Part shown: in pieces, positions 9,028-18,086 of the stretch
Numbering within the stretch: position 1 is the stretch's first letter
Layout of the letters: the number at the start of each line of letters is the position of its first letter
Source: Senegalimassilia faecalis
Lineage (GTDB): Bacteria > Actinomycetota > Coriobacteriia > Coriobacteriales > Eggerthellaceae
DNA: 64,000 bases
NCBI RefSeq assembly: GCF_004135645.1
Contig: NZ_SDPW01000001.1
Location: 992,001 to 1,056,000 of the forward strand
Reading direction: 5' to 3'
The notes under the pieces: model-generated
Database searches by the model: none
The model's input: only the letters and a program-made list of their open reading frames with translations
Told to the model about the DNA's origin: nothing
Translations under genes and position numbers: made by a program

Positions 9028-11208
9028 CTACAGAACCACTTCATTCAACGACGAATCGGCCAGGCGCATCGTATCGACGATTTCTTCATGGCACGTCAAC
9101 ATGATCACCTGGCGATGACAGGCCAGCTCCGCCAGCGCGCGAGCGGCGGCCACGCGGCGCTTGGAGTCGAAATTCACCAGAATGTCGTCGGCGATGATGG
9201 GGATGTTGCGCCCCACGTTGTCGGCCGTGATAAGCAACGCGATGCGCAGCGCCAGGTACAGCTGCTGGCACGTACCCAGCGAAAGGTGCACCGGTTCGCG
9301 CGTGGTCAGCATGTCGTTGGAAACCTGCAGGCGGCCTTCCCTGCTCATGGAGACGCTTGTCCATTTGCCGTCGGTCATGTCGGCAAGCAGCTTGCTGGCG
9401 CGCGCATACACCTCGGGCTGGCTTTTGCTCTCCCATGCCGCGATGGCTGTTTCCAGCATGCGGCGCGCAAGCAGCAGCTTGGCGAATTCCATGGCGCTCC
9501 GATCGCGGCGCGTTTGCAGCTCTTGGTAGCGCAGCTTGAGCTCGTCGAACGCGCGCTCCGATCTGCCGTACGCCAGAATTTGGCTAAGCTCGCCATAACG
9601 CCTGTTCAGATGCTCGCTGTTTTCCATTAAGCCCTCGCGCTGCCGCGTTTTGCGCGCGACGAACGCGTCCACGGCCTCGATGGTGCCGCGCTCGGGGCGG
9701 AAACCCATGTCCCCGTACAGCGCGTTGCGGGTGTTTGTGGACGCATCCAGCGTTTCCTCAAGCGCCGTGCGTCGCGACACCAGCGCTTGCCGGCGCTGCA
9801 GGTACAGCGCGTTGTTGGCGCGCATGTCGTGCGCCTCGTCCAGAAGCGTGCGCGCGTGGCGCAGCGAGTCTTTCGCTTCCGAAAGGCCCATCTCCGCCAG
9901 CTCGTTTTCCACGCGCACACGGTGTTGCTCCTGCTCAGCGCAACAAGTTTCAAGCTTTTTCTTGTCCTGCAACATCACCCAGCGCGCATCTTGCACGCGC
10001 GCATCTGCCGCTTCGGCCTTCTTGTTCGGCTTGAACAGCAGCGCCAGGGAAGCCGCCGCCAGAATGACCGCCACCAACACCAGGCAGAAGCCCAGCGCCG
10101 TGAACGACAGGCTGGTGATTTCGCGGCCGTGCATGAACAGAGGAATGCCCGCGGACATGAACGCCACCGGCAGCGCGATGGACAGCGCTACCTGCACGTA
10201 TTGCTGCCGACGCGCCGCCTGGGCAATTGCCTGCTCGTCATCGGCCTCAAGCAGCGCCTCATACGACGCCTTCGAGGTGGCGAAATTGTCGCGTGCCAGG
10301 TCAACGGCGTGTTCGAACTTGGCGTTTTCGGCCGCCAGCACCTCGATGCGGTCGCGCAGGTGCCGCTCTTCGGTGGCCGTGATGCCCGCAAGCTGCACCG
10401 CGTGCTCTTTCTGGGCCGAACGGTGCTCGCGACGCAGGTCGTCTTCCTGCTCGCGCAGATCCGCAATCTTCGCCTGCAGATCGCCCGTTTCAGCTTCCAG
10501 CTTCTCAAGCGTCTTGCGGTTTGCCGTCAGCATCTCGATTGATGCGTTCAGCTCGCTGATTTTCGTCAGCAGGTCCTCGCGCTGAGGGGCAAGCTCGGCG
10601 AACTCTTCGCTTTCGCGCTTGAGCTTCTCGACGCGCTCCGTCTCCTGCGCAATCTGCTCGCGAACAGCATTCTGCTCGCGCTCGATGTTCACCAGAGAGT
10701 TTTCCGCCGCCTGGGCACGCGACGTGAACGAGGCCAAACGCTGCTGCAGCTCCGCCAGCGCATGCGCCGGCGACGCGCCCGTGCCCGAACCCGCCGTCAG
10801 CAGCTTCGCCGCCACATCGGACGTGTTCTTCAAGCGGCGCAGCTCATCGCTTGAAAGGCTGAACATGGTGCGATACGTTTCGCGGTCGATGTCGGCCGCC
10901 ACGGAAACGTCCCCCTGTAGCCCATCGGCGTTGCGCACGCGCGTGACCTGCGCCGTTTCGCCCGTTTGTTCATCGGCGAACACCAGCGTGCCTGAGCGCT
11001 CCGCGTTTGCCGGCTTGTACGTGTTGCGCAGGCCGCGCGCCTCTTCCCAACCGAACAGCACGCCGCCCACAAACTGCGACAACGTGGTTTTGCCCGCCTC
11101 GTTTTGACCGAACACCACATTCAGATGCGGCCCGAATGGCCCCACCACGCGGTTCGAGAACGCGCCGAACACATCGATTTTCGCATGCTTCAAATACTTG
11201 CCGCTCAT
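9028..11208 (-). CDS. SMC/RecN-like AAA ATPase (YhaN/SbcC-like) with membrane segments
   Basis: 726 residues. The N-terminal Walker A is GQNEAGKTT (near 34-42), followed by long coiled-coil arms (about 170-330 and 415-560), interrupted by two hydrophobic segments at about 345-405. The C-terminus has the ABC-type signature HLSLGTCQQL, then Walker B IPIIADDILVNFD and TCHEE. This layout resembles B. subtilis YhaN, the ATPase partner of the YhaO metallophosphoesterase, rather than full-length SbcC. Its start overlaps the upstream nuclease gene by 4 bases (ATGA), so the two form a complex-encoding operon, probably for DNA end processing. The membrane segments suggest the arms reach or anchor in the membrane. 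Confidence 0.85.
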   Translation of the reverse strand: MSGKYLKHAKIDVFGAFSNRVVGPFGPHLNVVFGQNEAGKTTLSQFVGGVLFGWEEARGLRNTYKPANAERSGTLVFADEQTGETAQVTRVRNADGLQGDVSVAADIDRETYRTMFSLSSDELRRLKNTSDVAAKLLTAGSGTGASPAHALAELQQRLASFTSRAQAAENSLVNIEREQNAVREQIAQETERVEKLKRESEEFAELAPQREDLLTKISELNASIEMLTANRKTLEKLEAETGDLQAKIADLREQEDDLRREHRSAQKEHAVQLAGITATEERHLRDRIEVLAAENAKFEHAVDLARDNFATSKASYEALLEADDEQAIAQAARRQQYVQVALSIALPVAFMSAGIPLFMHGREITSLSFTALGFCLVLVAVILAAASLALLFKPNKKAEAADARVQDARWVMLQDKKKLETCCAEQEQHRVRVENELAEMGLSEAKDSLRHARTLLDEAHDMRANNALYLQRRQALVSRRTALEETLDASTNTRNALYGDMGFRPERGTIEAVDAFVARKTRQREGLMENSEHLNRRYGELSQILAYGRSERAFDELKLRYQELQTRRDRSAMEFAKLLLARRMLETAIAAWESKSQPEVYARASKLLADMTDGKWTSVSMSREGRLQVSNDMLTTREPVHLSLGTCQQLYLALRIALLITADNVGRNIPIIADDILVNFDSKRRVAAARALAELACHRQVIMLTCHEEIVDTMRLADSSLNEVVL

Positions 11209-12491
11209 TGGTCGTCACCCCAAGACAGCAGGTCAAGCACCAAATTCTCGGCCTCTTTCGTCAGCTTGTCCACTTTACCAGCGCACGCAGCGGGCATCTG
11301 CAGGTTGCGGTCGATGAACTCGGCCTGCAAAAACGCCACTGCATCTTCCTTGTTCTCGATTTGATCGTCGGCCACGCGCATCAACACCGCCGGGAACAGC
11401 CCTTCAGAGCGAAGCGCCTGCTCATCGCGCGGTTCGACCGTCGCGTCCACCAGCGTGTCGCAGAAAAACGACGAGTACGAGTCATTCACGTGCTTGCGCA
11501 AGTCCTCGATGACGTCCGGACGGCTCAGCACCTCGTGCAGCTTCGTTTTGCCCACCAGCGTGATGCGGGAGATCATCTCCTCGCAATGCGCTTTGCCGTT
11601 GGCGCGGAACTGCTCGCGCATAATCTTGTCGCCCACCTCGGGCAACGTTGCGCATTCCTCGACGTTCACGTCAAGGCGCTGCCACACCACGCTTGCCGTG
11701 GGGATATATTCCAGCTGCGGCGCGGCGCCTTCCGCAAGCGTCACGGCCATCACACCGCGCGTGCCCGTCTCCTTGATGTCGCGCCCCTGGATGCACCCCG
11801 AGAACGCTATGCGCGGATTTTCCTTGCTGGGATAGAGGTAACGCATATGAATATGCCCGCACGCCCAGTAATCCATGCCGGCGTTCATAAGCACCGAAGG
11901 GTTCACCGGCGCCTTGATGGGGTCAAGGTTCAGCCCCGTGTGCAGAACGCCGATGGAAAACGGTGCCTCGGCCACACGCGGACGAGCAGGCGAAAGCGCC
12001 TGGATGGCCGCTTGGCGCGTCAGGCCATCGGCGATGCACTCGTCCATGGGCCACGTTTGGTTATAGTAGCCGCGCCCCGCGATGATGCACGCAGGCTGGC
12101 CGTCTTTCTCGAACAGCTCGAACCCGGGGTGGTCGGCCGCAAGCATGCGCACGTTGTCCGGCAGCGCGAACATACTTTGCTGCCACGACGTGAACGGATC
12201 GTGGTTGCCCGTGATCATGTACACGGGAATGCCCGCGGCGCCAAGCGTGCGCATTCCCTCGAAAAAGTGCAGGTAGTCGCCATACGACGCGCGCGAAGCA
12301 TCGAAGATGTCGCCCGCAATCACCACAAAGTCCACCTGCCGCTTCACCGCCGCATCGATCATACGGTCGAACGATTCGGCGATAGCCTGAATCAGCCGCG
12401 CGGCCCACAACTCGGAAACCTGCGCAAGCCCGCGAAAAGGCGCGCCAAGGTGAAGGTCGGCGGAATGAAGGAATGTCAGGCTCTTCGTCAT
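11205..12491 (-). CDS. Metallophosphoesterase, SbcD/YhaO-like DNA repair exonuclease subunit
   Basis: 428 residues. All calcineurin-type motifs are present in order: DLHLG (about residue 12), GDIFD, GNHDP and GHIHM, so the dimetal site is intact. The C-terminal region has no close parallel I recognise and probably contacts the ATPase, as in SbcD/Mre11-type complexes. ATG at 12491; the gene overlaps the following ATPase gene by 4 bases. It lies 35 bases downstream of dnaB on the same strand, so it may be cotranscribed with the replicative helicase. Confidence 0.88.
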   Translation of the reverse strand: MTKSLTFLHSADLHLGAPFRGLAQVSELWAARLIQAIAESFDRMIDAAVKRQVDFVVIAGDIFDASRASYGDYLHFFEGMRTLGAAGIPVYMITGNHDPFTSWQQSMFALPDNVRMLAADHPGFELFEKDGQPACIIAGRGYYNQTWPMDECIADGLTRQAAIQALSPARPRVAEAPFSIGVLHTGLNLDPIKAPVNPSVLMNAGMDYWACGHIHMRYLYPSKENPRIAFSGCIQGRDIKETGTRGVMAVTLAEGAAPQLEYIPTASVVWQRLDVNVEECATLPEVGDKIMREQFRANGKAHCEEMISRITLVGKTKLHEVLSRPDVIEDLRKHVNDSYSSFFCDTLVDATVEPRDEQALRSEGLFPAVLMRVADDQIENKEDAVAFLQAEFIDRNLQMPAACAGKVDKLTKEAENLVLDLLSWGDDQ

Positions 12492-12526
12492 GCAGCAGGC
12501 ACGGCTCCTATCTTTTGCGTTGCTTC

Positions 12527-13939
12527 TTACATATACCCGGGCACGCGAGAATCGTCAACGAAGTCCATGAAGCGCGTGTACTCGGCGTTGAACGCCAGCG
12601 TGATGTCGCGCGTGGGGCCGTTGCGGTGCTTCGCCACGATCAGCTCGGCCGTTCCCAGGTCGGGGCGATCTTCGCTTTCAGCCTCCATCTCGTCCATGCT
12701 TCGGTCGATGAACATAACGATGTCGGCGTCTTGCTCGATAGCGCCGGATTCACGCAGGTCGGAAAGCATGGGGCGCTTCTTGCCGCGCATCTCAACGGCA
12801 CGGGACAGCTGCGACAGAGCAATAACGGGCATGTCCATCTCCTTGGCAAGCACCTTCAAGCCACGCGAGATTTCTGCGACCTCAACGGCGCGGTTGCCGT
12901 CGCGGCGAGCCTGCGGAGGCTGCATAAGCTGCAAGTAGTCAACGATGATGAGGCCTTTTTCCGCGTCGCGCAGTTCGCGGCGGGCCTTTGCGCGCAGCTC
13001 CAAGATGGAAAGCGCCGGCGTGTCGTCGAACTCGATTTTCAACTTCGAAAGGTTACTCGAAGCCTCGATGATGGCCGCCCAGTCGGCGTCTTGCACCTGA
13101 CCTGCGCGCAGCTTCGACAAGCTGACGCGCGCTTCCGAGGCCAAAACACGTTGTACCAGCTGAGAGGCGCTCATTTCCAGCGACAGGAACGCCACGGTTG
13201 CGCCCAGCTTCGCTGCGCTGGTTGCAAGGTTCAACGCGAACGCCGTCTTGCCGACACCAGGACGCGCCGCAAGAATAACCAGGTCGCCGCCGCGGAAACC
13301 GTGAAACAGGTCATCAACGTCTTTGAAACCAGATGCCACGCCGGAAATCTTGTTCTCCTGCGCCGCCATTTCCTGCAATTCTTCGAAGGCGTCGACCAGC
13401 AACGTGTCGATGCCCGTGAACGCCGACGAAACGCGCTGCTCGGTAACGCGGAACAGCGTTTTCTCCGCCGACTCCACCACCACGCCTAAATCGTCGGGAG
13501 CATCGTAGGCCATGGCCTTGATTTCCTCGGACGCTCGGATAAGGTCGCGCAAAATAGCGGTGCGCTTAACGATTTCAACGTGGTTTTGCCAGTTCGTCAG
13601 AGCGAACGTGTTCGAGGAAAGCTCAAGCAGGTACGACCTGCCACCCACAGCTTCAAGCTGGCCGGCAGCATTGAGGTTGTCTGCCACCGAGATCTGATCG
13701 ATGGGGATATGGCGCACGTACAGGTCCACCATCGACTCGAAAATGCGCTGATGGGAAGCGCGGTAGAAGTTCTCGGGGACCAGCTTCGCCGCCACGTCCT
13801 CAATGGCCGCAGGGGTCAACATGCACGCTGCCAACACCGATTTCTCAGCTTCAATGTTCTGAGGCTCCACTTTTCGGTTTGGCTGCGTACCGGCAACCTC
13901 AGGCGCGAAATCGGGATTGTAGGGAACGTCAACGGGCAT
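12527..13939 (-). CDS. dnaB: Replicative DNA helicase DnaB
   Basis: 470 residues, typical length. The N-terminal domain (PQNIEAEKSVLAACM) is followed by the RecA-like core: Walker A ARPGVGKTAFALN, Walker B-type GLIIVDYLQLM, and the arginine-finger region VIALSQLSRAVE. It unwinds DNA at the fork and is loaded by DnaA at the origin. No intein or other insertion is seen. It lies next to rpsF-ssb-rpsR-rplI, a widely conserved arrangement, but a strong terminator after rplI separates it from that operon. Confidence 0.98.
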   Translation of the reverse strand: MPVDVPYNPDFAPEVAGTQPNRKVEPQNIEAEKSVLAACMLTPAAIEDVAAKLVPENFYRASHQRIFESMVDLYVRHIPIDQISVADNLNAAGQLEAVGGRSYLLELSSNTFALTNWQNHVEIVKRTAILRDLIRASEEIKAMAYDAPDDLGVVVESAEKTLFRVTEQRVSSAFTGIDTLLVDAFEELQEMAAQENKISGVASGFKDVDDLFHGFRGGDLVILAARPGVGKTAFALNLATSAAKLGATVAFLSLEMSASQLVQRVLASEARVSLSKLRAGQVQDADWAAIIEASSNLSKLKIEFDDTPALSILELRAKARRELRDAEKGLIIVDYLQLMQPPQARRDGNRAVEVAEISRGLKVLAKEMDMPVIALSQLSRAVEMRGKKRPMLSDLRESGAIEQDADIVMFIDRSMDEMEAESEDRPDLGTAELIVAKHRNGPTRDITLAFNAEYTRFMDFVDDSRVPGYM

Positions 13940-14219
13940 GTGTCATCCTTTCTTTGCTTCGGCTATTTTACCGCAGCCTACACCGCGCGCCGATTTTCCA
14001 TCGCCCCTTTACGGTGCATGGCGTGCTCTACGCTCGCGCAAGATGCAACCTTTGGCAAGACGAAACCACCAAGCAGCAATACAGCATCAAGGCGAAGGTA
14101 ACGAACAGCTGTTGACCCGTTATTCGATGGTGTCAACCCAGCCTAGCGGCATGCGCGCGCCCCACACCACCCACGCCGCGCCGCCTCACGTCATCACAAG
14201 CAGACCCGCACCATGGGCG
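13940..14219. other. Gene-free stretch between rplI terminator and dnaB
   Basis: About 280 bases. The dnaB start has a GAAAGGATGACAC ribosome site. The dnaB promoter should be here because the rplI operon ends in a strong terminator. I see no other gene or clear promoter boxes. Confidence 0.45.
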
Positions 14220-14252
14220 AAAAAAATCCCCGCACCGAAACGATGCGGGGAT
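14220..14252 (-). terminator. Terminator of the rpsF-ssb-rpsR-rplI operon
   Basis: 12-bp GC-rich stem (ATCCCCGCA.CG / CG.TGCGGGGAT) with a short A/T loop, followed on the minus strand by seven Ts. It lies 28 bases after the rplI stop. Confidence 0.93.
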
Positions 14253-14279
14253 GCAAAAGTCTTCAAAAAAGACGCTGCG

Positions 14280-14801
14280 TTATTCAGCAGCCTCTTCCGT
14301 TGCGACTTCCTCAGCCTCGGGAGCAGCCTCTTCGGCCTCTTCCTCAGCCTCAACCTCGTCGATGCCGACGAGCAGGGTCACCGTGGCCTTGATGTCACGG
14401 TAGATGGAGATGACAACCTCGTGCTGACCAGCCGTCTTGATGGCCTTGCCAGCCTCAATGCGACGACGGTCGATCTCGACGCCCAGGGACTCCTTGATGG
14501 CCTCGGCGATCTGAGCGGCGGTAACGGAGCCGAACAGCTGGCCCTCTTCGCCGACCTTCGCGTCAACCTTCACGGAAGCACCGTCAAGCGCAGCCTGCAG
14601 CTTGGCAGCGTCGGCCAGGCGAGCCTCTTCGCGCTTAGCGATGTTCTTCTTGCGCATCTCCAGCTGCTTCAGGTTGCCCTTCGTAGCCAGGATGGCGATG
14701 CCCTGCGGCATCAGGTAGTTGTTGGCAAAACCGGGGGCCACGTCCACGACGTCGCCTTCGCCGCCCTTGCCCTTAAGCTCTTGGAGCAGGATGACTTTCA
14801 T
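14280..14801 (-). CDS. rplI: 50S ribosomal protein L9
   Basis: 173 residues. MKVILLQELKGKGGEGDVV and GFANNYLMPQGIAILAT are the L9 N-domain that binds 23S rRNA. After the C-domain there is an additional acidic Glu/Ala-rich tail of about 25 residues (VEAEEEAEEAAPEAEE region) absent from shorter L9 proteins. Last gene of the rpsF operon; its terminator follows. Confidence 0.96.
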   Translation of the reverse strand: MKVILLQELKGKGGEGDVVDVAPGFANNYLMPQGIAILATKGNLKQLEMRKKNIAKREEARLADAAKLQAALDGASVKVDAKVGEEGQLFGSVTAAQIAEAIKESLGVEIDRRRIEAGKAIKTAGQHEVVISIYRDIKATVTLLVGIDEVEAEEEAEEAAPEAEEVATEEAAE

Positions 14802-14816
14802 GGTTCCTCCTTGCGC

Positions 14817-15077
14817 CTAGCGATTGCGGCGGTCGCCGCGGCCGCTGATGGCGGGAACCGCGTAGGGCATCAGAGCCATCTCGCGAGCGCGCTTCACGGC
14901 GTTCGCGATGTCACGCTGGTGCTGGGTGCAGGCACCCGTCACGCGGCGCGGCTTGATCTTCCCGCGGTCGGTAACATACTTGCGCAGCATCTGAGTATCT
15001 TTGTAGTCGATGTACTCCGCGTCCTCTTTGCAGAACTGGCAGTACTTGCGACGAGGCTGCTTCGCGTAATCGGACAT
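14817..15077 (-). CDS. rpsR: 30S ribosomal protein S18
   Basis: 86 residues. The zinc-binding type CQFC near the N-terminus is visible, with the conserved [12 protein letters not shown] and the [13 protein letters not shown] helix. It binds S6 on the small-subunit platform, and the S6 gene is in the same operon. 15 bases separate it from rplI. Confidence 0.96.
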   Translation of the reverse strand: MSDYAKQPRRKYCQFCKEDAEYIDYKDTQMLRKYVTDRGKIKPRRVTGACTQHQRDIANAVKRAREMALMPYAVPAISGRGDRRNR

Positions 15078-15095
15078 TTCGTAAACCTCTTTCGC

Positions 15096-15563
15096 TTAAA
15101 ACGGGATATCTTCGTCGTAAACCGAAGCAGAGGCATTCATAATCGGTGCCGGAGCAGGCTGAGCAGCCATCATAGGCTGAGGCTGCGGGGCGTAGCCAGC
15201 GGACATGCCGTTGTCGTAGCCCTGGTTCGCGCTGTTGCGGCTCGACATGAACTCCAACTCGTCAACGATCACTTCAAGCTTGCTGCGGCGCTGACCGTCA
15301 CGCTCCCAGGAGCTGTAACGAAGCTTGCCTTCGATGGCCACTTTCGTGCCCTTCGTGAGGTACTGCTGAAGCTTTTCCCCGCGGGTTCCGAACATGGTGC
15401 AATCGACGAAGTTCGGGTAATCCTCCCAATCGCCGGTCTGGGGGTTCTTGCGACGGTCGTTGACCGCCACGCCAAAGCCCAGTATTGCCATACCGGATTG
15501 CGTTGAGCGAAGCTCTGCGTCGCGCGTAAGATTTCCGCTGATCATTACTCGGTTGATGCTCAT
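15096..15563 (-). CDS. ssb: Single-stranded DNA-binding protein
   Basis: 155 residues: OB fold (MSINRVMISGNLTRDAELR ... FGTRGEKLQQYLTKGTKVAIEG) at 1-105, Gln/Pro/Ala-rich linker, and the C-terminal acidic tip DEDIPF that recruits replication and repair proteins. Located in rpsF-ssb-rpsR, as in most bacteria, so likely the essential housekeeping SSB. Confidence 0.97.
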   Translation of the reverse strand: MSINRVMISGNLTRDAELRSTQSGMAILGFGVAVNDRRKNPQTGDWEDYPNFVDCTMFGTRGEKLQQYLTKGTKVAIEGKLRYSSWERDGQRRSKLEVIVDELEFMSSRNSANQGYDNGMSAGYAPQPQPMMAAQPAPAPIMNASASVYDEDIPF

Positions 15564-15620
15564 GTGAATCTACCTCTTCTCATGCTGGGGCCTATGACGA
15601 GAAGGCCCCTACGTCAAATC

Positions 15621-15914
15621 CTAATCGCGGTCGGTGCGCTTCACGATCATGTGGCGAACAACAGCATCAGTGATGCGAAGCACGCGATCGAGTTCTGCAA
15701 CCTCGGCGGGATCAGCGTGGAAATCGATGAGGGTGTAGACACCATCGGTCAGACCATTGATCTCGTAAGCGAGTTTACGCTTGCCCCACTCGTCGACGTT
15801 GTCAACGGTACCCTGGGCAGCAGTGATCACGCCCTGGATACGGTTCAGCGTATTTGCGCGGGTTTCCTCGTCGGTAGACGGAGCGACAAAAAACAGCAGT
15901 TCGTAAGCCTTCAT
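15621..15914 (-). CDS. rpsF: 30S ribosomal protein S6
   Basis: 97 residues, MKAYELLFFVAPSTDEE start with VDEWGKRKLAYEI in the middle, as in S6. First gene of the rpsF-ssb-rpsR-rplI operon; AGGAGGTGAGCTG gives a near-ideal ribosome site 8 bases before ATG at 15914. Confidence 0.96.
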   Translation of the reverse strand: MKAYELLFFVAPSTDEETRANTLNRIQGVITAAQGTVDNVDEWGKRKLAYEINGLTDGVYTLIDFHADPAEVAELDRVLRITDAVVRHMIVKRTDRD

Positions 15915-16289
15915 CAGCTCACCTCCTTTGGACTTTACGGCCCCGGGCTGGTGAAGGCATACACCGGGGCAGGAATTAGCCCGTCTATATTAGCAAAAGG
16001 CCGCTTCCTGTTCCAGACAAACATCCATTACGAGCGCATCTGCATCTTTTCATCACATATCGCCTGTTCAGCACCTGCAAACGTAGTAGCGCATCCCGAC
16101 CGCAGCTGCCATGATGGCACACGAACCTTGCAGACCTTTTGCCAATATAGCGAACGAGGTTCGTCGAGACCTTGCCGACGAACCTCGTTTGTTTGTATGC
16201 GCATGTTGCGCCGATGCGCGCAAAACCTTGCAGATATCTTAACGGCTACAGCCTTCCCATACGCAATGCGGCTTTAGCCGAGAAACGTG
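15915..16289. other. Gene-free stretch upstream of rpsF
   Basis: 375 bases holding the rpsF leader (from 15915) and a strong hairpin at 16153-16189. No gene is supported. Positions 15980-16150 are plain sequence in which I recognise nothing. Confidence 0.5.
16153..16189 (-). terminator. Strong hairpin, probable terminator of the acidic hypothetical gene
   Basis: Perfect 14-bp arms AACGAGGTTCGTCG / CGACGAACCTCGTT with a 9-base loop, 100 bases after the stop of the gene at 16290. The tail on the minus strand is only partly T-rich; on the plus strand it reads TGTTTGT. Could be bidirectional, but there is no plus-strand gene upstream. Confidence 0.6.
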
Positions 16290-16820
16290 CTATTCCTCAG
16301 CCTCGTCTTCCCCTTCGGCTTCTTCCTCGGCGGTGTACTTCTCGTCGATCTCGTCGTCCGAGTACTCACCAGGGGCCTTCAGGGCAATCATGAAGTTCGG
16401 GGCGTGGCCGATGTAGGCAGGCTCCTCCTCAAACGTGATGCTACCGTCTTCATTCTGCTCGTAAAGGTACCCAACCGCAAAGCCTTGGTCAGCACCAGGG
16501 ACACCGCCTTCGGCTACCAACGCGTCTTTCGTGCCTTCGTCGATTTCGACGTAACCGTCGTAGCAGAACGAATACGCCTGCGCGCCCTGCGCGTGCTGCA
16601 CCGTATGCTGCGCCGTCGCAAAGCAAGCGTCAACGGTTTCGCCGGGGTGGCTTTCAATGAACAGGTTGTCCTTCACCACCAGCGACGTGAAGGGAACCAC
16701 TTCGTTGCTTTGCGTCAACTTTTCCTTCGCTTCGTCAAGCGAGAACAACAACACCTTTTCCAGTACTTCGGGAATTTCGGGAACCTGATCGTCAGAGCTT
16801 TCAACAACACGGTCTGCCAT
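16290..16820 (-). CDS. Acidic hypothetical protein
   Basis: 176 residues; no family recognised. No signal peptide or membrane segment. It has a compact middle (SLVVKDNLFIESHPGETVDACF to YVEIDEG region) and a Glu/Asp-rich tail of about 20 residues ending EAEGEDEAEE. I chose the ATG at 16820 (MADRVVESSDDQ) with an AAAGGATG ribosome site; an upstream in-frame ATG lacks one. The acidic tail resembles that of the neighbouring L9, but no homology is implied. It is monocistronic or follows the MarR gene at 129-base distance. Confidence 0.75.
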   Translation of the reverse strand: MADRVVESSDDQVPEIPEVLEKVLLFSLDEAKEKLTQSNEVVPFTSLVVKDNLFIESHPGETVDACFATAQHTVQHAQGAQAYSFCYDGYVEIDEGTKDALVAEGGVPGADQGFAVGYLYEQNEDGSITFEEEPAYIGHAPNFMIALKAPGEYSDDEIDEKYTAEEEAEGEDEAEE

Positions 16821-16948
16821 TGGTGCATCCTTTCTTCCTTGAACAAGGGAAGCCACGCTCCCGCATGCATCTACGATGCATCCAGTGTAGCGCGGCTTGC
16901 TGTGAGAGGTACCTATTTGATGTGGGAATCGTTGAAATCCCGCAACCT

Positions 16949-17422
16949 TTAGCGACGATGCTTCTTGCGGCGAACCTTGTAGCCCTTCTTCTTGCCGCTG
17001 ATGCCCTTTTCCTTCATGGCAACGATAAGCTTCTCGGTGATGGCGTCGAGCTGCTTGACCTCCTCGGCGGTCAAGCAGGACAAGATTTCATCGGCCGTGC
17101 GATCGTTCGCGGCGACGCGCTTTTCAGCAAGCTCGCGGCCAAGGTTGGTCAGCTTGACGGCGTAGGTGCGCGGCTCGTCAACGCTTTCGATGGTGACGTA
17201 CTCGTTGCGCTGCGCCTTCTTCACGACGTCCTTCAGGTTGCTGCGATTTATGCCGAGCGTCTTCACCAGCTCGCGCTGCGTGGCACCGTCGTTTTCCAGC
17301 AGGGCGCGCAGCAGGGCACCCTGACCACGCTTGTAGCTTTTCGGGCCGTTCTTATGGAACGCCAGGCGAACCAGCTTATTTGCTTTCTTCAGTTGCGCAA
17401 GAGACTTTGCGGCTTCGTTCAT
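16949..17422 (-). CDS. MarR-type winged-helix regulator with basic tail
   Basis: 157 residues. The central region ALLRALLENDGATQRELVKT followed by INRSNLKDVVKKAQRNEYV is a winged helix-turn-helix of MarR layout, with the recognition helix at about residues 60-75 and a wing up to about 95. The C-terminal 15 residues are very basic (KKKGYKVRRKKHRR). Start ATG at 17422 with AAAGGAC upstream; a start five codons earlier is less well placed. Target and ligand unknown. A parS site lies 55 bases upstream. Confidence 0.78.
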   Translation of the reverse strand: MNEAAKSLAQLKKANKLVRLAFHKNGPKSYKRGQGALLRALLENDGATQRELVKTLGINRSNLKDVVKKAQRNEYVTIESVDEPRTYAVKLTNLGRELAEKRVAANDRTADEILSCLTAEEVKQLDAITEKLIVAMKEKGISGKKKGYKVRRKKHRR

Positions 17423-17476
17423 GGTACGTCCTTTCATTTGGAGAGTGGCTAAAGTATAGGACGTGCCTTATGTCGA

Positions 17477-17492
17477 TGTTTCACGTGAAACG
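17477..17492. promoter_or_regulatory. parS centromere site (2)
   Basis: TGTTTCACGTGAAACG: one change (last base) from the 16-bp ParB consensus, core 12 bp perfect. Located in the upstream region of the MarR-type gene, with A/T-rich sequence to its right. Confidence 0.92.
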
Positions 17493-17716
17493 CTTTATAC
17501 ACAAACACTTCGCGGATTAATATTTTCGCAGGTTATTCTGCAGTTTAAATTATTCACGAATTACGAATATCAACCCGACAGCATTGCGGATTCGCATATC
17601 AGGACCACATCTTTAGACACCCCGCAAGATGCCCTACGCACTCGAAAGGCAAGTTCGAACCAGAGAGACCCTCGCCTCTCGGTCCGAATCCTCAGCAAGA
17701 CCCCTGGAAAAAGAAA

Positions 17717-17740
17717 AGGTTCCTGCAATTGCAGGAACCT
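17717..17740 (-). terminator. Terminator of tRNA-Ser(CGA)
   Basis: 24-bp perfect palindrome AGGTTCCTGCAATTGCAGGAACCT, followed on the minus strand by TTTTCTTTTT, 9 bases beyond the tRNA 3' end. Confidence 0.9.
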
Positions 17741-17749
17741 AAAATCGCG

Positions 17750-17842
17750 TGGCGGAGGAGGAGGGATTCGAACCCTCGTCACCGGGGTTTCCGGTGAAAC
17801 GGTTTTCGAGACCGCCGCATTCAACCACTCTGCCACCCCTCC
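17750..17842 (-). tRNA. tRNA-Ser (CGA)
   Basis: 93-base class II tRNA. Acceptor GGAGGGG / CTCCTCC, anticodon loop CTCGAAA (CGA), long variable arm with CACCGG...CCGGTG, T-loop TTCGAAT and encoded CCA. Decodes UCG. Paired with tRNA-Ser(GGA) 79 bases upstream on the same strand. Confidence 0.96.
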
Positions 17843-17921
17843 GCATGGGGTGCAGCCGACCGGTTTTCAAAGCCGACTGTATAAAAAAGGCGTTACCATA
17901 AAGGTTCCGCCGGGATAATTC

Positions 17922-18013
17922 TGGCGGAGAGATGGGGATTCGAACCCCAGATACGCTTTTGGCGTATACACGATTTCCAATCGTGCACCTTCGGCCAGCT
18001 CGGTCATCTCTCC
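17922..18013 (-). tRNA. tRNA-Ser (GGA)
   Basis: 92-base class II tRNA with anticodon loop TTGGAAA (GGA), long variable arm (TACGCCAAAAGCGTA), T-arm GGGGTTCGAATCCCC, encoded CCA. Reads UCC/UCU. Probably cotranscribed with tRNA-Ser(CGA). Confidence 0.96.
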
Positions 18014-18086
18014 GCTTGCTTACATTCTGCACAGCGTTCATGTTGTTTCTCATGTGCCCATGCAGCGGTTTAGTAGTTTACCTCAT

